Shown in pieces: positions 9,023-16,958 of a DNA stretch of 64,000 nt; positions within the stretch are counted from its first letter, which is position 1; every line of letters starts with the position of its first letter. The notes below the pieces were generated by a model. The model had not been told where the DNA came from. It saw only the letters and a list, made by a program, of their open reading frames with translations, and searched no databases. Source of the stretch: Candidatus Palauibacter scopulicola (GTDB lineage: Bacteria; Gemmatimonadota; Gemmatimonadetes; Palauibacterales; Palauibacteraceae); NCBI RefSeq assembly GCF_947581915.1, contig NZ_CANPWG010000038.1, forward strand, positions 1 to 64,000. The letters run 5' to 3'. The position numbers were made by a program, and so were the translations under genes.

Positions 9023-9471
9023 ACTGTAGTCGCGGCGGCCGCCGGAGGCTCCGTCACGATGACGGAGAGAACGTTCCCCGCCAGCGTGTACGTGCCGATG
9101 TTCTGCTGCTCCTGCCCCGCAAACTCCCAGCTCCCGTCCGTCCGTAGCGTAAACGTCCCCTGGTCCGCGATTTCCGTTACCTCGCCGTTCAGCGGGTTCG
9201 TCACCGTGAGGGACATGGACATCGTGCCGGTTGCCGTCTCGCCCGATGCGGGGTTCTGCGACAGCATGGCTGTTCCGACCGCGATCGGCGGTCCGATCGT
9301 CGCCCCCCCAGTGATCGCGCCGGACAGGGATACGAGACTATAGGTCCCCGAGACGTCGGGGGGCCCGGCGGGGGCAGGCGGCTCCGGGTCCATCGTGTCG
9401 CCGCCGCCGCAGCCCGCGACAAGGGTCACGACGACCAGCGACACGCACAATCTCAGTAAGCGCTTCTTCAT
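9007..9471 (-). CDS. Small lipoprotein, lipocalin-like or beta-sandwich
   Basis: 154 aa. The N-terminal KKRLLRLC, hydrophobic stretch and VAGC lipobox (Cys21) mark a lipoprotein. A Pro-rich linker (DPEPPAPAGPPDVSG) precedes a beta-rich domain with GTYSLVSLSG and alternating Thr/Ser strands, resembling the small lipocalin-like domains found in many secreted lipoproteins. No catalytic residues are visible. It immediately precedes the TonB receptor, with a 16-nt overlap if the receptor starts at TTG, so it may be a surface partner of that receptor. Function unknown. Confidence 0.65.
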   Translation of the reverse strand: MKKRLLRLCVSLVVVTLVAGCGGGDTMDPEPPAPAGPPDVSGTYSLVSLSGAITGGATIGPPIAVGTAMLSQNPASGETATGTMSMSLTVTNPLNGEVTEIADQGTFTLRTDGSWEFAGQEQQNIGTYTLAGNVLSVIVTEPPAAAATTVWQRQ

Positions 9472-9567
9472 GAAACCTCCGTCAGTTCTGGATCAGGCGC
9501 CCCTGCGAAGACGCCGCTTCCTTCAAGATAGCCGTCCGGTTCGGAGTTGCCGAGACCACCGCTCCGT

Positions 9568-9855
9568 CTATCCGCCGTCCTCGCCATTGGTGGGCACCGG
9601 CGCGGAACTCGCTTCTCCCTCGCGCTCTTCGCGCTCCACGACGATCGAGCAGTTCGTGACGAGCGCGGCGATGGCGCCGATCGCCGCCCAGGCGGGCAGC
9701 ATCAACGTCCCCACGACGCCGATGGAGAGCGGAACCTCGATGAGTTCCTTTCCGTCCTCGTTCCGGATCGAGATGCGGCGAACGTTCCCCTCCCGGATGA
9801 TCTCCTTGATCTTCCGGACGAGGTTCTCGCCCGGCACCCTGTGTTCCTCGGTCAT
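9568..9855 (-). CDS. DUF4342 family protein
   Basis: 95-aa protein with an N-terminal amphipathic helix containing VRKIKEIIREGNVRRI, a short beta segment (RNEDGKELIEVPL) and a hydrophobic segment (about 45-68) matching the DUF4342 family, sometimes found with ubiquitin-like or UBA-type helices. The C-terminal tail is acidic and Pro/Gly-rich. The ATG at 9855 is preferred over a GTG six bases upstream because the AAGGGAGG ribosome site sits 5-6 nt before the ATG and would overlap the GTG. Function unknown. It is divergent from the following TPR lipoprotein gene. Confidence 0.75.
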   Translation of the reverse strand: MTEEHRVPGENLVRKIKEIIREGNVRRISIRNEDGKELIEVPLSIGVVGTLMLPAWAAIGAIAALVTNCSIVVEREEREGEASSAPVPTNGEDGG

Positions 9856-9997
9856 GTCCACCTCCCTTGCGGCGCCGCCGCGAGTCCGGCTTGATGGTGG
9901 GGCCCGGCCTGATGCCGGATCCCTGGCAGTCCGTCGTACGCTCGCGATCCGGTCCGGGTTTTGCGAGCCGCGCGGAAACCCTCTCGCGAGGAAAACG

Positions 9998-10963
9998 ATG
10001 AAACGCTATCGAATGGAACTCCGAACCCTCGTGCTCGCGCTCGCCCTTGCGGCCTGCGGGGAGGCGGCGGACGACGGCGAAGCCCCCGCCGCCGGGGCCG
10101 GACTCCCGGAGGGGGCGGAGGCGATCTCCCTCCTCGGCGAACCTCTCTATCCGTCCCCCGCTTCGGCGCAGCAGGCGCAGGACATCGAAGTGGCGCGTGC
10201 GGACTACGACGCGGATCCGGATGATGCGGACGCGATCATCTGGCTCGGCCGGCGCGTCGGGTACACGGGAGCCTATCGCGACGCGATCGAGATTTTCTCG
10301 GAGGGGATCGGGAAGCACCCGGACGACGCACGCATGTACCGTCATCGGGGACACCGCTGGATCAGCGTCCGGGAGTTCGACCGCGCCATCGAGGACCTGT
10401 CTCACGCCGCCGGCCTCGTGCGGGGCGAGGAGGACGAGGTCGAGCCGGACGGCCAGCCCAACGCCCGCGGCATCCCGACGAGCACGCTGCAGTCGAACAT
10501 CCACTACCACTTGGCGCTGGCCCGTTACCTGCAGGGCGACTTCGAGGGCGCGCTTCCGTCCTACGAGGCCTACATGGCCGTGACGACGAACCCGGACCAG
10601 CTCGTGGCCATCTCGCACTGGTGGTACATGGCGCTCCGCCGTCTGGGCCGCGACGCGGAGGCGGCGGCCGTCCTCGAACCGGTGACGGCGGATCTCGATG
10701 TCATCGAGAACACCAGCTATCACCGGCTCCTCCTCATGTACAAGGGGGAACTCGACGCCGACGAGCTGTGGGATCCCGAGAGCGGAGATCCGGCGGGCGT
10801 GGCGGTCGCCTACGGGGTCGCGACCTGGCACCTCTACAACGGCCGCGAGGCGCAGGCGGCGGAGATGTACCGCCGCATCCTCGAGGGTTCCGGCTGGGCG
10901 GGGTTCGGCTACATCGCGTCCGAGGCGGAGATCGCCCGCCTGGAGGCCGACGCCGGCGGCTGA
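9998..10963 (+). CDS. TPR-containing lipoprotein
   Basis: 321 aa. Lipoprotein signal with lipobox LAAC (Cys20). The mature protein holds tetratricopeptide-like helices: DPDDADAIIWLGRRVGYTGAY (about 70-95), then a repeat with PDDARMYRHRGHRWI and another near YHLALARYLQGDFEGAL (about 175-195). TPR lipoproteins usually scaffold protein contacts in the periplasm or outer membrane. The start was placed at the ATG with AGGA upstream because the open frame extends far 5' into noncoding sequence. A T-run after the stop (around 10975-10981), behind a short GCGG/CCGC stem, may be a weak terminator. Confidence 0.75.
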   Translation: MKRYRMELRTLVLALALAACGEAADDGEAPAAGAGLPEGAEAISLLGEPLYPSPASAQQAQDIEVARADYDADPDDADAIIWLGRRVGYTGAYRDAIEIFSEGIGKHPDDARMYRHRGHRWISVREFDRAIEDLSHAAGLVRGEEDEVEPDGQPNARGIPTSTLQSNIHYHLALARYLQGDFEGALPSYEAYMAVTTNPDQLVAISHWWYMALRRLGRDAEAAAVLEPVTADLDVIENTSYHRLLLMYKGELDADELWDPESGDPAGVAVAYGVATWHLYNGREAQAAEMYRRILEGSGWAGFGYIASEAEIARLEADAGG

Positions 10964-11072
10964 CCCGCTGCAACTTTTTTTCAACCAGCCTCGTTCCCGG
11001 AAAGAACGCGACGGGCCACGACGAACCGCAACCTTTCGGCGGCTCGACACGTCCTACTTCGCAAGGTGAGCA

Positions 11073-11100
11073 GCCCGTGGCAGCAGGGTTGACCACGGGC
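11073..11100. repeat. GCCCGTGG inverted repeat, copy A
   Basis: GCCCGTGG (11073-11080) and its exact complement CCACGGGC (11093-11100) flank a 12-nt loop containing CAGCAGGG. It sits in the 171-bp gap upstream of the DUF5916 gene. The same GCCCGTGG core recurs at 13.9, 16.66, 16.79 and 16.95 kb, which indicates a dispersed repeat family rather than an isolated hairpin. Confidence 0.7.
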
Positions 11101-11134
11101 CGCCGGGGTTCGGCTGACTTAAGGAAGGTTTACG

Positions 11135-13849
11135 TTGGGGTTTTCCTCGTTCTTGATAGATTCCGCCGGTCCGGTGCGCCGGCTGGCGGCGTTCGGGTTG
11201 CTGATGGGCCTGGCCGCGCCGCTCGCGGCGCAGGATTCCGCGACCGGCGGCGAGACATCCGCGCGGGGCGCCGCGGCGCCCGTGTTGCAGGCGATCCGGG
11301 CCACGGAGCCGCCGCAGATCGACGGACGGCTGGATGAACCCGCCTGGAGCGGGGCCCCGACTGCCCGCGACTTCGTGCAGTTCCGGCCCGACCCGGGCGA
11401 GCCCGCCAGCGAGCGCACCGAGGTCCGCATCCTCTACACGGACGACGCCGTCTACGTCGGCGCGCGGATGTACGACAGCGACCCCGCCGGGATCATCCGC
11501 CGGCTCGCCCGCCGCGACGAGCAGGTGACGACGGACATCTTTCACGTCGCGTTCGACAGCTACTTCGATCGCCGCACCGCGTTCCGTTTCGCCGTCAGCG
11601 TGGCGGGCGTCCAGAGCGACGGGCTGCTGTTCTCCGACACGCAGGCGGACGACGATTGGGACGCGGTGTGGGAAAGCGCGACGCGCACGGACGAGACCGG
11701 CTGGACCGCCGAAATGCGGATCCCTCTCTCGCAGCTCCGGTTCGCCGGATCCTCCGAGGACGGCGCCGGAAGCACGTGGGGCATCAACTTCCGGCGGGAG
11801 ATCGCCCGCCTGGAGGAGGCGAGCGTGTGGTCGCCCCTGCCCGAGGACGGCTCGCGGCTCGTCTCCGCGTTCGGCACGCTGCGCGACCTTCGGGACCTCC
11901 GGCCGCGCCGCAATCTCGAGGTACGGCCCTACGTCCTCTCTTCGGCGACGCGGGCGCCCGGCACCGCCGCCGATCCCTTCTACACCGCCACTGCCCTGCG
12001 TCAGACGGTGGGAGGCGATCTGAAGTACGGAATCACGGAGAACCTCACGCTCGACGTCACCGTCAACCCCGACTTCGGTCAGGTCGAAGCGGATCCGTCC
12101 GTCGTGAACCTCTCGGCGTTCGAGACGTTCTTTCCCGAGAAGCGGCCGTTCTTCCAGGAGGGATCCGACATCTTCGGCTTTTCCGTCGGCCCGGGCGACG
12201 ACCAGAACAACGAATCGCTCTTCTACAGCCGCCGCATCGGGCGGGCGCCCCAGGGGTCCGTGACGGGCCCGGCCGACTACCGCGACGTGCCGGCGGCGAC
12301 GAGCATACTCGGCGCGGCGAAGCTGTCCGGAAAGACGGCGAACGGGTGGTCCATCGGCTTCCTCGACGCGCTCACCTCGAGCGAGATGGCGCAGTTCTCC
12401 ACCCCGGGGGGGACGCTGGGCGAGCAGGTGGTCGAACCGGTGACGAACTACGCGGTGGGGCGGATCATCCGGGACTTCCGCGACGGGGAGAGCGCGGTCG
12501 GCCTCATCGCCACGGCCACGAACCGGCGCCTGGACTCCGGGGGGGCGCTCTCCTTCCTGGCGGACCAGGCGTACACGGGAGGGGTCGACTTCCGGCATCG
12601 GTTTGCCAACGGCAACTACGAGATCAGCGGCCATCTGATCGGGAGCACGGTGAGCGGGAGTCCGGAGGCGATCGAGCGCATCCAGCGTTCCTCCGTCCAC
12701 TACTTCCAGAGCCCGGACTCCAGGCACGGACTGGACCCCACCCGCACGCGTCTCTCGGGCAGCACGTCGACGGTCAGTTTCTCCAAGGTGGGAGGCGGCA
12801 ACTGGCGTTACGGACTGTTCGGTGAGAACCGGTCGCCCGGCTTCGAGGCGAACGACCTCGGATTCCAGCAGAACTCGGACTACCGGGTCGGAGCGATCTG
12901 GGTGAACTACGAGCAGTTCCGGCCGCAGGGGCCGTTTCGGAACTGGGGAGTGAACGCGGCCACGTGGTCCGGCTGGACGTTCCGCGGCGAACGGCAGTTC
13001 ACGGGCGGCAACGTGAACGGGAACTTCCAGCTCAAGAACTTCTGGCGCGGCTTCGCCGGGTTCAACCAGGAGTGGGCGGGACTCGCCACCACGGCGCTGC
13101 GCGGGGGTCCCACGCTCTACCAGCCGAGCCAGTGGAGCAGTTGGGGCGGGATGTTCACGGATTCCCGCAAGCCCGTTCAGCTCGGGGCCGTCTTCAACGC
13201 CGGAGGAGAGTACCACACCGCGACCGGCCGCTTCGGCCTGTCGCCGAACATCAGGCTCCAGCCATCGAGCCGCCTCCAGCTCAACATCGGTCCCAGCCTG
13301 CAGTGGAACGAGCAGGCGTGGCAGTTCGTCTCGCGACCGAGCGCGCCCGACGGAACACACTACGTGTTCGCGCGCCTCAGCCAGCAGACGGTCTCGATCA
13401 CGACGCGCCTGAACTACACGTTCAGCCCGGACCTTTCGCTTCAGTTCTACGCCCAGCCTTTCGTGAGCGCGGGGAGCTACGACCGTTTCATGGAGGTCGA
13501 TGATCCACGGGCGTCCGATTTCTCGGACCGCTTCCGAACGTACGGCGAGAACGAGATCCGGCGGTTGGAGGCGAACGGCTTCGGGCTCTACCAGGTCGAC
13601 GCCAACCGGGACGGGAGGGCGGATTTCGGCTTCGCGGATCCCGATTTCAACGTGAAGTCCTTCCGCTCCAACCTCGTCCTGCGCTGGCAGTATCGGCCCG
13701 GATCGACCGTGTTCCTCGTCTGGAGCCGAGACCAGCAGTCGTTCCGCAACGACGGTTCGTTCCGCCTCGGCGAGGATCTGACCGACCTCGCGCGGATTCC
13801 CTCCACCAATATCTTCCTCGTGAAGTTCGAGCACTGGCTCGGACTCTAG
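11135..13849 (+). CDS. DUF5916 outer-membrane protein with CBM9-like N-terminal domain
   Basis: 904 aa. After a signal peptide (GLAAPLAAQ cleavage region, about residue 33) comes a CBM9-like beta-sandwich (about 50-225: PQIDGRLDEPAW, then ILYTDDAVYVGARMYD), followed by a large barrel-like region (about 240-904) with the DUF5916 hallmark ETFFPEKRPFFQEGSDIF. Such proteins are frequent in Bacteroidota and Gemmatimonadota and are thought to be outer-membrane proteins; their ligand and reaction are unknown. The start is a TTG with a strong AAGGAAGG ribosome site 7 nt upstream; no ATG fits the signal peptide as well. A 7-bp hairpin (13858-13864 with 13875-13881) after the stop could end transcription. 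Confidence 0.82.
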   Translation: MGFSSFLIDSAGPVRRLAAFGLLMGLAAPLAAQDSATGGETSARGAAAPVLQAIRATEPPQIDGRLDEPAWSGAPTARDFVQFRPDPGEPASERTEVRILYTDDAVYVGARMYDSDPAGIIRRLARRDEQVTTDIFHVAFDSYFDRRTAFRFAVSVAGVQSDGLLFSDTQADDDWDAVWESATRTDETGWTAEMRIPLSQLRFAGSSEDGAGSTWGINFRREIARLEEASVWSPLPEDGSRLVSAFGTLRDLRDLRPRRNLEVRPYVLSSATRAPGTAADPFYTATALRQTVGGDLKYGITENLTLDVTVNPDFGQVEADPSVVNLSAFETFFPEKRPFFQEGSDIFGFSVGPGDDQNNESLFYSRRIGRAPQGSVTGPADYRDVPAATSILGAAKLSGKTANGWSIGFLDALTSSEMAQFSTPGGTLGEQVVEPVTNYAVGRIIRDFRDGESAVGLIATATNRRLDSGGALSFLADQAYTGGVDFRHRFANGNYEISGHLIGSTVSGSPEAIERIQRSSVHYFQSPDSRHGLDPTRTRLSGSTSTVSFSKVGGGNWRYGLFGENRSPGFEANDLGFQQNSDYRVGAIWVNYEQFRPQGPFRNWGVNAATWSGWTFRGERQFTGGNVNGNFQLKNFWRGFAGFNQEWAGLATTALRGGPTLYQPSQWSSWGGMFTDSRKPVQLGAVFNAGGEYHTATGRFGLSPNIRLQPSSRLQLNIGPSLQWNEQAWQFVSRPSAPDGTHYVFARLSQQTVSITTRLNYTFSPDLSLQFYAQPFVSAGSYDRFMEVDDPRASDFSDRFRTYGENEIRRLEANGFGLYQVDANRDGRADFGFADPDFNVKSFRSNLVLRWQYRPGSTVFLVWSRDQQSFRNDGSFRLGEDLTDLARIPSTNIFLVKFEHWLGL

Positions 13850-13897
13850 CTTCGTGGGGCGGGAGCGACGCCGTTCCCGCCACAGCCCGACGGCGGA

Positions 13898-13942
13898 CAG
13901 CCCGTGGCGAAACTCGAACGCAGCGGGGCTTTGCACGGGCTG
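13898..13942. repeat. GCCCGTGG inverted repeat, copy B
   Basis: CAGCCCGTG (13898-13906) pairs exactly with CACGGGCTG (13934-13942). The right half, read on the minus strand, runs GGCAGCCCGTGCAAAGCC and on through CCCGCTGCGTTCGAG. It matches the left end of the 171-bp element at 16788 over about 33 bp with two single-base gaps. The copy covers the region just upstream of the small membrane protein at 13961. Confidence 0.75.
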
Positions 13943-13960
13943 CCAGAGCAGCGAGAAGCG

Positions 13961-14197
13961 GTGACCGGTTACATCTTCGTGGCGCTTGCGGTGCTGGTGG
14001 CGGTGGTCGGCTGGCGCGTCCGGCGGCGGCTGCGCCGCGCGACCCGGAGCGGCGTGACGGACGAGATCGTGCGGCGCATCGAGACGGTGGGTCGCGTGGA
14101 CGCGGAGGATGTCGAACCGGTCGATCTCGAGCTGGCGAGGGCCGAGGAGGACGAATTCTGGGCCCAGACGTGGGACGAGCCCGAAGAGAACTGGTAG
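13961..14197 (+). CDS. Small membrane protein
   Basis: 78-aa protein with one N-terminal membrane helix (TGYIFVALAVLVAVVGW), a strongly basic stretch (RVRRRLRRATR) and an acidic C-terminal half rich in Glu/Asp and Trp. The GTG start at 13961 with GAGAAG just upstream is preferred: an ATG-type start 57 bases earlier would place repeat-element sequence in the protein's N-terminus and spoil the membrane segment. No family was recognised. It precedes the beta-propeller gene by 19 bp and is likely cotranscribed with it. Confidence 0.5.
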   Translation: MTGYIFVALAVLVAVVGWRVRRRLRRATRSGVTDEIVRRIETVGRVDAEDVEPVDLELARAEEDEFWAQTWDEPEENW

Positions 14198-14216
14198 GAG
14201 GACTGGCGGGGATTCG

Positions 14217-15416
14217 ATGATGAACACGGCACGGAACTCCGGTGCGACCCGCATCGGGCTGGCGGCGATTGCGCTGGCGGCAATCACGCTGTCGGCGGCG
14301 GTCCGCGTGGGAGAGGCGCAGGAGGCGCCGCGGGTTTCATTCGGGACGGCGAGCGCGACCTTCGAGGACGGACTCGGCTCGATGCGCGGCGCGCGAGAAC
14401 TCGAGGACGGGCGCGTGCTCATCGCGGACGGCTTCGGCGCCGCGGTCATCGCGTGGACGCCGGGGGGCGGCGCGGACACGCTGACGAACACGGGCCAGGG
14501 GCCGCAGGAGTATCGAACGCCGGATGGCCTCTTTCCCCTTCCGGACGGCGCGACGCTGCTCGTCGACCTCGGCAACGCCCGGCTCACCCGCATCGAGGCG
14601 GATCTCAGCTTCGGCGAGACGTGGCCCATCGCCCAGGGCGCGCCGAATACCGGGATGACGATGATGATCCCGGTGGGGACCGACCGCGAAGGCGGGATCT
14701 ACTTTCAGCGGCGGCTCGACGGGATGGCGGGCACGTCGGATTCGGCGGCGGTGGCGCGCTTCGATCCGGCGACGGGCGACATCTCCGAGGTCGGACGGGT
14801 GCGGCTGGCCGCGCAGACACGGGTCGAGTCGGGGGATGCCAACAACCGCAGCGTGAACATCCGGCCGGTGCCGTTCTCGAACCAGGATGCGTGGAACGTG
14901 GCCTGGGACGGCCGGGTGGCGGTCGCGCGCGCGGACGGCTACCGGCTGGAGTGGCTGGATCGCGCGGGCGGGGTCACGCGAGGGCCCGAGATTCCCTACG
15001 AACCGGTGCGGGTGCGGCGGGCGGACCAGAATGAGTGGATCGAGGGCCTCGGGGGCGGTCTGCGCGTCGAGGCCACGGATGACGGGAGTGGGATGCGGAT
15101 GTCCATGAGCCGCGCGCCTTCGGGCGCGGGCGACCTGGATCCCTCCGACTTCGAGTGGCCCGATGCGAAGCCGGTGATCCCGGCCGGGGCGGTCGCGGTC
15201 GATGCGGCGGGCCGGGCGTGGGTCCGGCGTCATGTGCCGGCGGGGGAAGCGCACCTGTACGACGTGTTCGATGGCGGCGGACAGCGCCTCGCGCAGGTGG
15301 AACTGCCCGAGGACCGGCGGCTCGTCGCCTTCGGAGCGGAAAGCGCCTACCTGGTCCACAGCGACGCACTCGGATTCGCCTGGCTCGAGAAGTACCCGCT
15401 GCCCGCGTTGCCCTAG
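14217..15416 (+). CDS. Exported beta-propeller protein
   Basis: 399 aa with a signal peptide (two adjacent ATG codons at 14217 and 14220; AAVRVGEAQE cleavage region). The mature part reads as a six-bladed beta-propeller: repeated hydrophobic-D-G/A-R-L patterns such as LEDGRVLIADGFG, LPDGATLLVDLGNARL and AAGRAWVRRHVP. Similar exported propellers in Gemmatimonadota are annotated as 6-bladed (NHL-like) proteins of unknown function. GGCGGGG lies 5-11 nt before the start. The stop codon shares a CTAG with the convergent DUF3179 gene, so no terminator separates the two. Confidence 0.7.
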   Translation: MMNTARNSGATRIGLAAIALAAITLSAAVRVGEAQEAPRVSFGTASATFEDGLGSMRGARELEDGRVLIADGFGAAVIAWTPGGGADTLTNTGQGPQEYRTPDGLFPLPDGATLLVDLGNARLTRIEADLSFGETWPIAQGAPNTGMTMMIPVGTDREGGIYFQRRLDGMAGTSDSAAVARFDPATGDISEVGRVRLAAQTRVESGDANNRSVNIRPVPFSNQDAWNVAWDGRVAVARADGYRLEWLDRAGGVTRGPEIPYEPVRVRRADQNEWIEGLGGGLRVEATDDGSGMRMSMSRAPSGAGDLDPSDFEWPDAKPVIPAGAVAVDAAGRAWVRRHVPAGEAHLYDVFDGGGQRLAQVELPEDRRLVAFGAESAYLVHSDALGFAWLEKYPLPALP

Positions 15417-16690
15417 CGGGGACGCCGCCTCACCAGATCCGGATCCGGAGGCGGCAGCGCCGCGTCGTCCGCCGGAACGAAGTCGGCGGAGCCGGTGAGG
15501 GGAATCGGGGCAACCCACACCTCCGTATCCGGCTGGAACGCCGCCCAGGCGAACCAGAACGCGTGGTACGCCTCGGGATGCGCTTCGAGGCTTTCTCCCT
15601 CCAGCGGTCCGTCCACGGCCTCGCCCGCAAAATTCCACACGCTCCCCGTCTCCACGTCCTGCCGACGACCATCGACAACCTCGAACGTGAGCGGCCGCCC
15701 GTTGGCGCGAGCGCGGTAGATCCTCGCGCTCTGAGCGGTCGAGTTCCAGAACGCCACGACAGGTTCTCCGCGCGCCACGGCGCTCGCGGCCCAAACGGAC
15801 GTGTTCTGACCCTCCTGGTCCCGGGCCGCGACTTCTCTCAGGTCCGCGATGGCGAACGCGATGCCGCCGGTTCCCGACGGGACGCCGACTATCCGCTCCT
15901 TCGGCCTGCGGCGGGGATCGATCGGGGCGGAGGTCGGATAGAAGAGTGAGGCGTTGTCCGGGTCCCGATAGTTCCCGTACGGATAGAGCGTGTAGAGGAA
16001 GTCGTGCCCCGTCGCGCGCGTCGCGATCCAGGTGTCCAGAAAGACCTGGAGCCAGGCCCCGTACACCATCAACTCGTACGGCACGCGTGTCAGGCTGCTG
16101 CCGTCGCTCGGGCCGCAGGTGGCGGAGCGCGTCAGTTGCGGGTAGAGCGTCCCGGAGCCGTCGTCCATTACGAGGTTGTTGTCGAGAACGTAGTTGGATA
16201 CCACGAAGTCGGGCGTATCGCTCGGTTCCGGATCGAAGACGCTGACCGACCCCGTAAGCGGCGAATAGGTGATCGTGAGTCGTTCTCCCGTCGCACTCGG
16301 GTCGGCCGGGTCGGATTCGGCCTGCAGGTTCAGAACTTCGTGGTACCAGAGGAGCTTCAGCGGGATGGCGAGGGGCTGCCCGTTGAATTCGAGCCCGATC
16401 ACCATGTCGCGGCGATTGACGTAACCGACGTGGGGGGCGATGAGCCGGGTGGCGACGTCGGGATTATTGAGCGCCGGGATACTCGAGCGCTCCGCGCCGG
16501 CGTCCGTGAAGTTCGCGAGGGGGAGCGAGCAATTCGAAAACGGGGGCGGCGGGCCGAAGCTCTCTCCGGAGCACGCGACGAGCCCCACCGCGGGCAGCGC
16601 GAGGGCGATTCGGAGCGCCCGACGCCGCAAGCCGATCCGTCGGGCGACACTACACTTGGCAGCCCGTGGGAAAACCCCTGTTGGACTCAT
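15413..16690 (-). CDS. DUF3179 lipoprotein
   Basis: About 425 aa. A lipoprotein signal with RRRALRIALALPAVG and lipobox LVAC is followed by a DUF3179 domain covering most of the protein (MVIGLEFNGQPLAIPLKLLWYHEV, then LTITYSPLTGSVSVF and a later FWFAWAAFQPDTEVW). DUF3179 proteins are exported, of unknown function, and widespread in environmental bacteria. The ATG at 16690 is the first plausible one, but the first ~12 codons run through repeat copy C. A TTG at 16630, giving a compact signal starting RRRALRIA, is an equally good start. The 3' end overlaps the propeller gene by 4 bp. Confidence 0.75.
   Translation of the reverse strand: MSPTGVFPRAAKCSVARRIGLRRRALRIALALPAVGLVACSGESFGPPPPFSNCSLPLANFTDAGAERSSIPALNNPDVATRLIAPHVGYVNRRDMVIGLEFNGQPLAIPLKLLWYHEVLNLQAESDPADPSATGERLTITYSPLTGSVSVFDPEPSDTPDFVVSNYVLDNNLVMDDGSGTLYPQLTRSATCGPSDGSSLTRVPYELMVYGAWLQVFLDTWIATRATGHDFLYTLYPYGNYRDPDNASLFYPTSAPIDPRRRPKERIVGVPSGTGGIAFAIADLREVAARDQEGQNTSVWAASAVARGEPVVAFWNSTAQSARIYRARANGRPLTFEVVDGRRQDVETGSVWNFAGEAVDGPLEGESLEAHPEAYHAFWFAWAAFQPDTEVWVAPIPLTGSADFVPADDAALPPPDPDLVRRRPR
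16659..16686. repeat. GCCCGTGG repeat, copy C (single arm)
   Basis: GGCAGCCCGTGGGAAAACCCC matches the terminal inverted repeat of the 171-bp element at 16788 (GGCAGCCCGTGGCAAAAGCCCC there) with two differences. No complementary arm is seen close by, so this looks like a solo end. It overlaps the longest possible N-terminus of the DUF3179 gene. Confidence 0.6.
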
Positions 16691-16787
16691 CCGGTGCCCC
16701 GCACGTGTCATCCTCCGTCGCCGTCCGACGCGAGAGCGCCCGACGGCTCTTCAGACGGAGAGACCGGCGAGGCCGCCAGCCGGCCTG

Positions 16788-16958
16788 GCAGCCCGTGGCA
16801 AAAGCCCCGCTGCGTTCGAGCGGCACTGCATCTCGCCTGAAACGCTCCGCTCTGCGTCGCTCCTCGGTCGCGTAGCGCTGCTATGCTCCCTCGTCGCTCC
16901 TTGTCAGGCGATCGCTTCACCGCTCTCGGCGCTGACGCGGGGTTTTTCCACGGGCTGC
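16788..16958. mobile_element. 171-bp element with 22-23-bp terminal inverted repeats (MITE-like), copy D
   Basis: The left end begins GCAGCCCGTGGCAAAAGCCC and continues CGC. The complement of the right end is GCAGCCCGTGGAAAAACCCC followed by GC, giving near-perfect inverted ends about 170 bp apart. Inside, TCGCCTGA (16832-16839 area) pairs with TCAGGCGA near 16908-16915, making a nested palindrome. It encodes no protein. It lies between the DUF3179 and small-peptide genes, and its right end stops at the TAG of the small peptide gene. Solo ends occur at 11.07, 13.9 and 16.66 kb. Mobility is inferred from structure only; no target duplication was identified. Confidence 0.6.

Noticed and set aside
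11054-14629. A 1191-codon open frame on the minus strand opposite the DUF5916 gene
   Set aside because: Low-complexity Arg/Ala/Gly/Pro composition, no family motif and exact opposition to a real gene; it is the expected GC-rich antisense shadow. Comparable long antisense frames at 4.5-6.8, 21.3-23.1 and 51.5-55.6 kb were rejected for the same reason.
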